A DNA stretch of 36,105 nucleotides. Source: Candidatus Daviesbacteria bacterium (GTDB lineage Bacteria; Patescibacteriota; Microgenomatia; Daviesbacterales; UBA10151). The notes under the pieces are model-generated. The model saw only the letters and a program-made list of their open reading frames with translations. It ran no database searches and had not been told where the DNA came from. The stretch covers positions 1 to 36,105 of the forward strand of contig JACPEZ010000012.1 in assembly GCA_016183225.1 (NCBI GenBank). The letters are read 5' to 3'. The position numbers were made by a program, and so were the translations under genes. Positions 25,586 to 34,597 of the stretch are shown piece by piece (within the stretch, counting starts at the first letter, position 1; each line of letters opens with the position of its first letter).

Positions 25586-28006
25586 TTATGCCAAATAGGC
25601 AGGTTGAAGAGGGAGAGGTTTGATGATTTTTGGTTGAGGGGAACGGATGAGGGCTACTTTTAACACATCATCCATGTGTTTGACAAACACAAATTTTAGA
25701 TCTTTTTGGACATAATCCGGAATATCTTCCAGATCTTTCTGATTATCCGCAGGCGCAATAATAATTTTCACCCCTGCCCTGTGAGCTGCCAGAATTTTCT
25801 CTTTAAATCCGCCTATTTCCAAAACTCTTCCCCGCAGCGTCACCTCCCCTGTCATGGCCACATCTTTCCGGACCGGAATTCTGGTAAAAGCGGAAACAAT
25901 GGCAGTAGTTAAGGTTATGCCTGCCGAAGGCCCGTCTTTGGGGATAGCTCCTTCCGGCACATGCACATGCACGTCAACTTTTTGGAAAAATCTCTCCGGC
26001 AAACCAAGAGAAGCCCAATGAGCCCTGACATAGCTCATGGCAGCTTGTCCCGACTCTTTCATCACATCACCTAACTGACCTGTCAACAGCAAACCTCCTT
26101 TACCCGGCATCAGAGTTACCTCAATAAAAAGCACTTCTCCCCCGGCCTCTGTCACGGAAAGACCTGTCACCATACCCACCTCATCTTCTTTCTCAGCCAA
26201 AATCGGCAAAAACTTGATCGGTCCCAAAAACTTATGAATGTCATCCGGAGCAATAGCAAAATTTTTGGCCTCGCCGTTTGCTTCAGCCACTTTTCTGGCC
26301 ACTTTTCTGATCACGGCAGACAGTTCTCGTTCCAAATTCCTCACTCCCGCTTCCCGGGTATATTCTCTAATGAGCGAATATATTGCCTCATCGTTAAATT
26401 CAATCTGGTTTGGTTTTAACCCGTGATTGGTAATTTGTTTGGGAACCAAAAACTTTTTGGCAATATGGAATTTCTCGTCTTCTGTATAACCCGGATAGCG
26501 GATCACTTCCAGTCTATCTCTTAAAGCAAAAGGGATAGTATCCAGAATATTGGCAGTGGTGATAAACATCACATTGGACAAATCATAGGGCACTTCCAGA
26601 TAATGATCGGAAAATCCTTCGTTTTGTTCAGGATCCAAAGCTTCCAGCAGGGCTGCCGAAGGATCGCCGCGGTAATCTGCCCCCAGCTTGTCCAGTTCAT
26701 CCAGCATAAAGACCGGGTTGGAGGCGCCTGTCTGCTTAATCCCTTGGATAATTCTTCCCGGCATGCTGCCTACATAAGTTCTCCTATGACCTCTGATCTC
26801 CGCTTCATCTCTGATACCTCCCAAAGAGACTTTGACAAATTTTCTGTTCAAAGCCCGGGCAATTGATTTACCAATCGAGGTCTTACCCGTGCCGGGAGGA
26901 CCGACAAAACAAAGAATTGGCCCCTTCATTTTGCCTGCCAGTTTATGAACAGCCAAAAACTCAACTATTCTTTCCTTAACTTTCTTTAAGCCGTAATGAT
27001 CTTCATCCAAAATCTCTTCTGCTTTTTTCAAGTCAATTTTACCGTCTCGGGCGACTTTCCAGGGCAGATCTGTCAACCATTCAATGTAATTTCTAATGTA
27101 GCCTGCTTCAGGATTATAAGCAGACATTTTGGCCAGCCTGCCCAGCTCTTTTTTGGCCCGGTCCTGCACCTCTTTGGGCATGCCGGCCTTTTTAATCTTC
27201 AGCTCAAACTCTTTAATTTCGCTGTGCTCGCCTTCCCCTCCTCCCAGCTCTTCCTCGATACTTCTCATCTGTTCCCGCAGGATCGCCTCTTTGGTCATAC
27301 GGGAAACCCGCTCCTGGGTTTGTTTATTCAGCTTTTGGGAAATTTCCATAATCCTGATTTCTTTGGCTAAAAGTTCGGAGAGTCTCTGCAAACGCTCCTG
27401 GGCCAAGGTCATCTCCAGGATTTGCTGTTTATCAATGGTTTTAAAATCAATGGCCTGGGTCACGGAATTTACCAGCTGGTTGGGATCATCGGAATAAGTA
27501 AATAAAGACCAGTTGGCAAAATTGGCAGCATCAAAAAAAGGATTTCCGCCCAGTTCCAAAAAGCGCTTGACCTGATCTCTGACAGTTCTGATTAAAGCTT
27601 CTGTTTGCTCGCTTTTTTCATAAAGCTCCGGTATTTCTTCAATTTCCGCTTCCAGGAAAGGCTCTGTTTTTACAAAATTTTTAAGATAGACTCTGGCTAC
27701 GCCTTCTGCCTGCAAAGTATACTCGCCCTCGGGATTTTTCACCACCCGGCGGATCAAACAAACCGTACCTACCCTGTAAAGATCTTTTTCAGTCGGCTCT
27801 TCAATGCGGGAATTTTTTTGGGTCACAAAAACTATCAGTTTATCAGTGTTCCAGGCGGTATCCAAGGCTGCCTTGGATTTGGCGCGACCGGAAATAATGG
27901 GCACGGAATTGCCCGGGAAAATAACCGTATCGCGCAAAGGGCCTACCGGCATGGTAGGATTAAATTTGATTGGTTCATGTATGAATGGTCTTAAAGGTTC
28001 AGGCAT
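25586..28006 (-). CDS. lon: ATP-dependent Lon protease
   Basis: '[29 protein letters not shown]', '[12 protein letters not shown]', '[19 protein letters not shown]'. ORF is open from TTG at 28015; ATG at 28006 is more likely. Confidence 0.97.
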   Translation of the reverse strand: MPEPLRPFIHEPIKFNPTMPVGPLRDTVIFPGNSVPIISGRAKSKAALDTAWNTDKLIVFVTQKNSRIEEPTEKDLYRVGTVCLIRRVVKNPEGEYTLQAEGVARVYLKNFVKTEPFLEAEIEEIPELYEKSEQTEALIRTVRDQVKRFLELGGNPFFDAANFANWSLFTYSDDPNQLVNSVTQAIDFKTIDKQQILEMTLAQERLQRLSELLAKEIRIMEISQKLNKQTQERVSRMTKEAILREQMRSIEEELGGGEGEHSEIKEFELKIKKAGMPKEVQDRAKKELGRLAKMSAYNPEAGYIRNYIEWLTDLPWKVARDGKIDLKKAEEILDEDHYGLKKVKERIVEFLAVHKLAGKMKGPILCFVGPPGTGKTSIGKSIARALNRKFVKVSLGGIRDEAEIRGHRRTYVGSMPGRIIQGIKQTGASNPVFMLDELDKLGADYRGDPSAALLEALDPEQNEGFSDHYLEVPYDLSNVMFITTANILDTIPFALRDRLEVIRYPGYTEDEKFHIAKKFLVPKQITNHGLKPNQIEFNDEAIYSLIREYTREAGVRNLERELSAVIRKVARKVAEANGEAKNFAIAPDDIHKFLGPIKFLPILAEKEDEVGMVTGLSVTEAGGEVLFIEVTLMPGKGGLLLTGQLGDVMKESGQAAMSYVRAHWASLGLPERFFQKVDVHVHVPEGAIPKDGPSAGITLTTAIVSAFTRIPVRKDVAMTGEVTLRGRVLEIGGFKEKILAAHRAGVKIIIAPADNQKDLEDIPDYVQKDLKFVFVKHMDDVLKVALIRSPQPKIIKPLPLQPAYLA

Positions 28007-28015
28007 AATAATCAA

Positions 28016-28042
28016 TTAGCAGATTAACATAAAGAGTGCTAA
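28016..28042. promoter_or_regulatory. CIRCE-like element (HrcA operator) upstream of lon
   Basis: TTAGCAGAT-TAACATAAA-GAGTGCTAA matches TTAGCACTC-N9-GAGTGCTAA at 15 of 18 arm positions with exact spacing. Confidence 0.75.
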
Positions 28043-28572
28043 AAGTCAATACCCTTTTTAGCCAGAAATCCTTTTTGAAAAGGATGTTTTATTTCCCTCA
28101 TCTCTGTAGCCAAATCTGCCAGCTCAACTAGCTTTTCGGGCGCGTGATGACCCGTTAACACCAAATCCACTTGATCGGGTTTATCTTTAATCAGTTTAAC
28201 AGCTTTTGAAAGAGGAAGCAAATTGGAAGAAACAGCCCCAACCAGCTCATCAGCCACCACCACATCCCATTTGCCCGATAGTACCTCAGCGTAAAGCATC
28301 TTGTATGTTTCTCTGGCAGCCTTTTTATGCTCTTTAAGAGGTAGTTTATCCCCTAAAATTTTTACAAACCCCTTACCACCCTGGATTATTTTTACCAGCG
28401 GAGCAAGTTTTTTAATACCCAACAGTTCTCCGGTAAACCAGATTTTGCCAAATTGCACAATTAAACATTTCCTATTATATCCAGCGGCCCGAAGCACCAG
28501 TCCCAGCGCTGCTGTTGTTTTACCTTTACCTTCACCTGTATAAAGAATAACCAAACCTTTTTCAGAATTCAC
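28039..28572 (-). CDS. cobO: Cob(I)alamin/cob(I)yrinic acid adenosyltransferase (CobA/CobO/BtuR)
   Basis: 'YTGEGKGKTTAALGLVLRAAGYNRKCLIVQFGK', 'WDVVVADELVGAV', 'LVLTGHHAPEKLVELADLATEMREIKHPFQKGFLAKKGIDF'. Confidence 0.93.
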   Translation of the reverse strand: MNSEKGLVILYTGEGKGKTTAALGLVLRAAGYNRKCLIVQFGKIWFTGELLGIKKLAPLVKIIQGGKGFVKILGDKLPLKEHKKAARETYKMLYAEVLSGKWDVVVADELVGAVSSNLLPLSKAVKLIKDKPDQVDLVLTGHHAPEKLVELADLATEMREIKHPFQKGFLAKKGIDF

Positions 28573-28584
28573 AGTTCTGGTATT

Positions 28585-31500
28585 TTAACACAAGGAGTAG
28601 CCACAGGAGTGGCATTTTTTGCAGCCTTCTTCCATGACAAAGGAGGCGCTGCCGCATTCCGGACAAAGATCAACATTTGTGGAAGTAGTCAGATTTAAAG
28701 GAACCTGTTCTATCTCTCCTTTGCTAACCCCGTTTAAAGCCAGATCTTCAGATAACACCTTGGCAATGGCATCTGCCAAACTTAACACCCTGTTTTTACC
28801 AAACCCCACCGAAGAAGCCCCCCCAATTCCCTTAAGCTGGGAGATAATTTTTGAAGCCACCTCTTTGGGATCCACTGCTCCGCCATTTCTACCCAGTCTT
28901 AAAGAAAGCGACACCAGCCTGCCCATGGCCTCCGCATCAGCCATGGTGTGCATGCCGCCTTTACCCACTGTCACAAATACCTCAAACGGCTGGTCATGCT
29001 CATTCCTGTTAACCGTAATAAAAGCTTCCCCCACCGGGGTGGAAATTTTATAAGTCCTGCCCCGCAAAATCATGGGCCGGCCTGCTACAGGAGCCGGCTG
29101 CAAGGTTGATGAAACGTTTAATACCTGGGTGCTTTTAGAACCGTCCCGATAAATGGTAATGCCGTTGCAGCCGGTCTGCCAGGCCAGCAGGTAGGCGGTT
29201 TTGACATCTTCCACTGTAGCCGAATTGGGCAGATTGATGGTTTTGGAAACTCCATTGTCGGTATATTTTTGAAAGGCAGCCTGCATTTTAACATGCCGCT
29301 CCGGAGAAATCTCCGGCGCAGTCACAAAAACCTCCTGCCAGCTATCCGGCACCTCTTGTAAACCCTTAACCGATCCCCTATCCAGCACTTTTTTGGCCAG
29401 ATCATCGGAGTAAAAACCCTCTTTTCTGGCAATATCCTCGAAAGTCTGATTGGCAATGGTCAAAAGCCTCATGTTATCTCCCGCTCCTTTGGCTTTGTGA
29501 ATATAGGCCAGGGCAAAAACCGGCTCAATGCCGGATGAACAATCACCAATAATGGAGATTGTACCTGTCGGGGCAATGGTAGTAACTGTTGAATTGCGGA
29601 TAGGCTTATCCTTGGCATAAATAGAGTGTGCCCAGCTTGGAAAAGGCCCGCGTCCCAGAGCCAGCTCCTCTGACTTGGCGTGTCCTTCCTCATTGATAAA
29701 TTTCATTACCCGCTCTCCCATTTCCAGCGCCTTTTGGGAGTTATAAGGAATTTTGAGTTTAAACAGCATATCGGCAAAACCCATCACGCCCAAGCCGATC
29801 CGGCGGTTTTTATGCACTTCCTCATAAAATTTACCTAAATTAATTGAGCCTAAATTACAAGCATCCCATGGCGCCAGGGGTTGCTCTCCACACCCGCGGC
29901 TGACAATTCCCTCCGTAATCCAAGTGTCGGAAATTGGTTCATGCAGATCATAAACTTTCTCTATGCCATCCGCTTCAATAGAAATAATTTGCGTAAGCCA
30001 TGTATTGCCTGTTAGAGAAAATTTCAACCTTGCTTCTTGTAATCGTTGCTGCTTTTGAGGATGAGTAAGTCCAATCTGCTCAACAAAAGTCTTCATGCTT
30101 GCTCCAGAGATTATCACCTCATATTGTTGATGTTTAGAAACAATAATCCTCTCTCCTATATGACCGTCTTTAACTAGCCCAATTGTCACAACCCGTCCAT
30201 GAATACCAAAACAAAGAAGGATTCTTCGTATATCTAAAGCAAGTTGTTTGCTTGTGGTCTTTAAGCGCAGGAATGGATGGGTACTGGTAAGATTTACATT
30301 ACCGTCAGTGCTGAATAAACCATCTAAAATACCCTTTAAAAATTCCCTGTTTGTTTGTTGATATTCTATAGGAATCCGTTTTTCGTAAGAATATGCGGGT
30401 TTCAAATACGACTGTTTAACGAGCAAGGCTGCCCCGCTGCTGTTTTGGACAGTAAAGTTTGCTGACAGGCCTTTGCTTGCATCAAGACTCACAAACTTTG
30501 ATCCGGCTTTCTTTAAAATATTTCTAATTATTTCATTCCATTCTTTCTCGCTTGTGTTAATTGCCACTTTAACCACATTTCTTTTAATAGAAGTTTCTGT
30601 AATACATCCATCTCCTATAAGAACCCCTACAAAAAATCCATACTCTTTCTCACTCCATCCTTTTGGTAAATCAAATACAGGCCTATCCGGCATCAGAGCC
30701 GATGCAACTCTCACCATATCGCCTGCTTTTAATTGATCAAGCCGAAGTGCAGTAAATTTTTTATTGGCAGAATTTTTTGTTCTATCCTCATGTACAATCG
30801 CATGGAATTGATGCGCTGCGGTTGCTCTGACTTCCGCACCGTCAGAAAATCTTACCCGATAGACCGGACGACTGTTGTAAACTTCAATCGCATCTACTAA
30901 GCCGCTTCCCAAAATTGTACTAATGCGTTCTCCTGTTTTAATCTCATCGGCTCTTTTCCATCCATTTTCTGTGGATACCAGCGTATCTCCAGTCACACAG
31001 GGGTTTGTACTCTCGATGGTTTCCAGTTTGGGTACGGGATTGGCAGGGGAGTTGTTAATCCGGTCAATAAAAATCAAGCCCGGGTCTCCCGTGTGCCAGG
31101 CCCGTTCTACGATTTCATCAAAAACCTGCTTTGCGTTAAGTTTACCCACCGCCTCACCGTTGTGCGGAGCCACCAGCTCATAGTCTTCTCCTTTTGCCAC
31201 AGCTTCCATAAATCGGTCTGTGGCAGCCACCGAAATATTAAAATTGGCAATCTGTTTATCCAAAAGCAGTGTTTTAAGATAGCCCCTGGCGCTATCATCG
31301 GGCAAAAGCGGAGCTATGCCCTCGTAGACCGGTTTGTTTAAATCGTCAAGTTCTGCTTTGGACCTGATAAAATCCAAAATATCGGGGTGGTCAACTCGTA
31401 AAATCCCCATATTGGCTCCGCGTCTGGTACCACCCTGCTTGATAGATTCTGTGGCCGCATTAAATACCCTAAGGAACGACACCGGGCCGGAAGCTACTCC

Positions 31501-33450
31501 GCCGGTGGTCCGGACAATGCTGCCTGAAGGACGAAGCCGGGAAAAAGCAAACCCGGTATTGTGAATCATTACCATACCACCCTGGCCTGCAGCATACGTA
31601 TTCCAATCAGCAACAGAAAGATCATAGAATTTTTTAGGGGTAGGCGCGTTTTGAACTTCTTTTACCTCTTGACCGCTTAAAGCAGTGCGGCGCAAAAACT
31701 GAGCAGTTTTTATATCGACTGATGCCACTTTCTCTGATATAGCCAAAATGCTATCCCGATCAATTCGGCCATGTGCAGACCAGTAATTTAACTCATAAGC
31801 CAAAGGGCCTGAACCTCTTTTATGAAATCTTTTTTTCACCAGGCCGAGATCAAAAAGCAAATCTCTCCAACTTCTAAACTCAAGCGGTAGAGCCGTCTGC
31901 TTCCTGCTCTCGCTTTTTAATCTTGCCAGGCGTAAGCAATTAGAGAGATAGGGTTTAAGCTCATCTGCCAGATAGTTTACTTGTGGTAAAGTACAAAGCT
32001 GTACAGAATAAGTCTTTTGTTTACCCTTGCCATAGGCTTCCTTCGATTTAACTGAAGGGTGAAATCCCAGTAAACTAAGCAGTGATGCCAGATCTTGAAT
32101 CATTGCCTCGCTAACACTGCAGTAGGAAGGACTTCCATCAATCGCCACATAACCATCACTATCTAAAAGCCCTGCAATAAAAGCTCTCACAACCGGCAGA
32201 GGTGATTTAGTAATAATCTCCGGCACTCTGATTAAATTATCTTTTGGTCCAAACTTCTCCAGCCCGCAAGCCTCAAGCAAATCATGCACAAATCTTTGGT
32301 TTAAAGTGGCAATAGACAAAAGTCCTCTTTTGTCTTTTTGAATTGAAATTTTCATATCCCTTTTTAAAAGTATTGCTTGTACTTTTTTCAGTACATCTTC
32401 TGTACCAGAAAACCATCTTACTCTGTATTGCCTTAATGCCGGGACATAACCAAATGAACCATCTCCTAAAGTAAAACCAATCAGCCAACCTAAATCTTCA
32501 TCTACGGTCATTGAGTCCACAGAATTTAATTTTTGCCAAGGCCAATAGGTGGAAGCTTGATCCGGACCAAATAATATATCCCCCTTTCTTAACTGATCTG
32601 CTCTTGTTTCAACAAGACCTGTACCTTTAAGTACCAGAAATGGATGCCATAAGCTGGTTTGTACCTTAGTGCCCTGATAGGTAGTAACAATAAGTTGTTG
32701 ATCAACGGGCACATCAAATTGCCATACATGGGTAACATTTTTTAAACCTACTTCACCCGAGGCTGGATTCATTGCCACAGTTTTAATATTAAGATCAGAA
32801 ACATCAAAAGCTACTCCCTGGCCTTCTCTGGTACCAGTTCTATCATCGGCAATGGCTCGGGATACAAGTACCTCGATAGGTTCAATACCACAAAATGTAG
32901 TCCAAACTCTGGCATCAGATGAAATACAGCCACCACCTGTCTGATGGATCAGCGCGGCATATTTAACCGAGTCAAATATTTCCGGCAGGGAATCACCCAC
33001 CGGCAGCACAAAACAGGCCGAATATTGCAGGCCGTTTTGTTTTCCGGCATTCATAATGGTAGGGGAATTAGGTAAAAATTCCTGGCGGACCATCATGGTA
33101 TAAAAATGTTTAGCTATCTCTTCGACATTGTTCGGGGTTGCTCCGAAGTCAAAATCACCCGAGGCAATATCATAGGCAATATGCCAAAACCTCTCTGCCA
33201 CTGTCTCCACTACTTCCAGATTCCCCCCTTTTAATAAATATCTTTCCTGCAAAATTTTATTGGAACTTTCGGAAAAAGTGGGGGTGGGCAACTCTTTGGG
33301 CATGGACGGAATCTTTTTGTAGCGGGGCATAAATCTTGTTTCAAAGCTGCGGCCATTGCGATCCCACCCGTTATGCTTACCGTTAGTTTTTCGAAGACGC
33401 GGTCTTGGCATGGCCACAATTTGTAATATCGGTTTTGTTTTTTTTGTCAT
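28585..33450 (-). CDS. nrdJ: Adenosylcobalamin-dependent (class II) ribonucleotide reductase with two inteins
   Basis: 1621 aa precursor. Exteins rejoin as 'HQTGGG/TGFAFSRLRP' and 'IESTNP/CGEQPLAPWDACNLGSINL'. C-terminal zinc ribbon 'CPECG...CKKCHSCG'. Confidence 0.95.
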   Translation of the reverse strand: MTKKTKPILQIVAMPRPRLRKTNGKHNGWDRNGRSFETRFMPRYKKIPSMPKELPTPTFSESSNKILQERYLLKGGNLEVVETVAERFWHIAYDIASGDFDFGATPNNVEEIAKHFYTMMVRQEFLPNSPTIMNAGKQNGLQYSACFVLPVGDSLPEIFDSVKYAALIHQTGGGCISSDARVWTTFCGIEPIEVLVSRAIADDRTGTREGQGVAFDVSDLNIKTVAMNPASGEVGLKNVTHVWQFDVPVDQQLIVTTYQGTKVQTSLWHPFLVLKGTGLVETRADQLRKGDILFGPDQASTYWPWQKLNSVDSMTVDEDLGWLIGFTLGDGSFGYVPALRQYRVRWFSGTEDVLKKVQAILLKRDMKISIQKDKRGLLSIATLNQRFVHDLLEACGLEKFGPKDNLIRVPEIITKSPLPVVRAFIAGLLDSDGYVAIDGSPSYCSVSEAMIQDLASLLSLLGFHPSVKSKEAYGKGKQKTYSVQLCTLPQVNYLADELKPYLSNCLRLARLKSESRKQTALPLEFRSWRDLLFDLGLVKKRFHKRGSGPLAYELNYWSAHGRIDRDSILAISEKVASVDIKTAQFLRRTALSGQEVKEVQNAPTPKKFYDLSVADWNTYAAGQGGMVMIHNTGFAFSRLRPSGSIVRTTGGVASGPVSFLRVFNAATESIKQGGTRRGANMGILRVDHPDILDFIRSKAELDDLNKPVYEGIAPLLPDDSARGYLKTLLLDKQIANFNISVAATDRFMEAVAKGEDYELVAPHNGEAVGKLNAKQVFDEIVERAWHTGDPGLIFIDRINNSPANPVPKLETIESTNPCVTGDTLVSTENGWKRADEIKTGERISTILGSGLVDAIEVYNSRPVYRVRFSDGAEVRATAAHQFHAIVHEDRTKNSANKKFTALRLDQLKAGDMVRVASALMPDRPVFDLPKGWSEKEYGFFVGVLIGDGCITETSIKRNVVKVAINTSEKEWNEIIRNILKKAGSKFVSLDASKGLSANFTVQNSSGAALLVKQSYLKPAYSYEKRIPIEYQQTNREFLKGILDGLFSTDGNVNLTSTHPFLRLKTTSKQLALDIRRILLCFGIHGRVVTIGLVKDGHIGERIIVSKHQQYEVIISGASMKTFVEQIGLTHPQKQQRLQEARLKFSLTGNTWLTQIISIEADGIEKVYDLHEPISDTWITEGIVSRGCGEQPLAPWDACNLGSINLGKFYEEVHKNRRIGLGVMGFADMLFKLKIPYNSQKALEMGERVMKFINEEGHAKSEELALGRGPFPSWAHSIYAKDKPIRNSTVTTIAPTGTISIIGDCSSGIEPVFALAYIHKAKGAGDNMRLLTIANQTFEDIARKEGFYSDDLAKKVLDRGSVKGLQEVPDSWQEVFVTAPEISPERHVKMQAAFQKYTDNGVSKTINLPNSATVEDVKTAYLLAWQTGCNGITIYRDGSKSTQVLNVSSTLQPAPVAGRPMILRGRTYKISTPVGEAFITVNRNEHDQPFEVFVTVGKGGMHTMADAEAMGRLVSLSLRLGRNGGAVDPKEVASKIISQLKGIGGASSVGFGKNRVLSLADAIAKVLSEDLALNGVSKGEIEQVPLNLTTSTNVDLCPECGSASFVMEEGCKKCHSCGYSLC
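29893..30999 (-). other. Intein 2 (369 aa) in NrdJ at TNP/CGEQ, with LAGLIDADG motifs and a non-canonical C-terminus
   Basis: Starts 'CVTGDTLVSTENGWKRADEI', 'RATAAHQFHA' block B, DOD motifs 'FVGVLIGDGCI' and 'ILDGLFSTDGNV', ends 'VYDLHEPISDTWITEGIVSRG'. Confidence 0.9.
31558..32928 (-). other. Intein 1 (457 aa) in NrdJ at TGGG/TGF, with LAGLIDADG motifs and canonical HN end
   Basis: Starts 'CISSDARVWTTFCGIEPIEVL', DOD motifs 'LIGFTLGDGSF' and 'FIAGLLDSDGYV', ends 'FYDLSVADWNTYAAGQGGMVMIHN', +1 residue Thr. Confidence 0.93.
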
Positions 33451-33887
33451 AATGTCTCCAGTTCTTTTTTAAAATCTTTAGGGTCGCCAAAATCCCTATA
33501 GACGCTGGCAAAGCGCAAATATGCCACCGGATCCAATTTCTTAAGTTCGGATAAAACCCACTTGCCTAAAGCGCGCGACTCGATTTCTTTCAGATGCCTG
33601 CTTCTGATTCTGGCTTCAATCCGGTCAATAATACCGACAACTTTCTCAATGCCGGGCCGTTTTTCCAAAGCCCTCATCAACCCCGCTCGCAGCTTATCCT
33701 CGGTGAATGACTCTCTTCTCCCGTCTTTTTTAATCACAGACACTTCCAAAGCTGCCAAAGTTTCATAGGTGGTAAAGCGTCTGGCGCATTTCAAACACTG
33801 CCTTCTTCTTCTGATTTCCCCGCGCGAGAAGACGGTTCTTTTGTCAACCACCTTACTTAAGAAGCTCTGGCAAAAAGGACATTTCAC
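33447..33887 (-). CDS. nrdR: Transcriptional repressor NrdR
   Basis: 'MKCPFCQSFLSKVVDKR', 'IRRRRQCLKCARRFTTYE', ATP-cone 'VIKKDGRRESFTEDKLRAGL', 'VAYLRFASVYRDF'. ATGA overlap with nrdJ. Confidence 0.96.
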   Translation of the reverse strand: MKCPFCQSFLSKVVDKRTVFSRGEIRRRRQCLKCARRFTTYETLAALEVSVIKKDGRRESFTEDKLRAGLMRALEKRPGIEKVVGIIDRIEARIRSRHLKEIESRALGKWVLSELKKLDPVAYLRFASVYRDFGDPKDFKKELETL

Positions 33888-33913
33888 AAACCATATTTTA
33901 GCATAACATATTG

Positions 33914-33942
33914 ATATCTTGAAGTGTCAAGATACAAGATAT
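33914..33942. promoter_or_regulatory. Inverted/direct repeat cluster over the nrdR -35 region
   Basis: aTATCTTG-aagtgt-CAAGATA-CAAGATAt: one inverted and one direct copy of CAAGATA; minus-strand TTGACA lies at 33925-33930. Confidence 0.5.
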
Positions 33943-33950
33943 TGGATAGT

Positions 33951-34592
33951 TTACTGGATTACTACTTTAGTCATTACATCCCCGACTTCAATTTTTTCCA
34001 CCACTTCAATTCCGGAAATCACCCGGCCAAAAATAGTATAGTTTGGTTGAAGGGAATAATCCTTTTTCAGGATAAAAAACTGGCTGCCGTTGGTATTTGG
34101 TCCGGCGTTAGCCATGGCCACCACGCCTTTTTCATAAGATCCGGTTACGGGTTCATCGGGAAATATATAACCCGGTCCGCCGGTGCCATTTCCCAAAGGA
34201 TCGCCACCCTGAACCACCCAATCCTCGACTCTGTGAAAGGTTAATCCGTTATAAAAACCATTGGCTGCAAGCAATATAAAATTAGAGGCCGTCATTGGCG
34301 ATTCAGAAAAAATCTCCAGTTCAAAAGCGCCTTTACTGGTGGAAACTATCGCCTTTTTGTTTTCTAAAAATTCCTCTTTTAAAACACCGGGAAATTTCCC
34401 CACCAGTTTATTTTGGGCAAAAGGTAACTCTGAAGGTTGTGGTTGTTCAAAAAGAAAATTTAAGCCCGCGGGGGAGGGAGATGGTGAAGGGGACAAACTA
34501 ATCTCTTTCTTAAATTGCACGAAAACGAAATATATGGAAGCTGCGATAACAAAAGTAATCACCAGTAATTTTAAAAAGTTTTGGGAAATCAC
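33951..34592 (-). CDS. Cyclophilin-type peptidyl-prolyl isomerase with N-terminal membrane anchor
   Basis: 'ASNFILLAANGFYNGLTFHRVEDWVVQGGDPLGNGTGGPGY', 'GVVAMANAGPNTNGSQFFI', 'YTIFGRVISG'. Confidence 0.95.
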   Translation of the reverse strand: MISQNFLKLLVITFVIAASIYFVFVQFKKEISLSPSPSPSPAGLNFLFEQPQPSELPFAQNKLVGKFPGVLKEEFLENKKAIVSTSKGAFELEIFSESPMTASNFILLAANGFYNGLTFHRVEDWVVQGGDPLGNGTGGPGYIFPDEPVTGSYEKGVVAMANAGPNTNGSQFFILKKDYSLQPNYTIFGRVISGIEVVEKIEVGDVMTKVVIQ

Positions 34593-34597
34593 AGTTT

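Noticed and set aside
28585-33450. Interpretation of the long RNR ORF as a multi-domain fusion or assembly chimera
   Set aside because: Both insertions have intein blocks A, B and F with LAGLIDADG motifs, and their removal restores contiguous RNR motifs.
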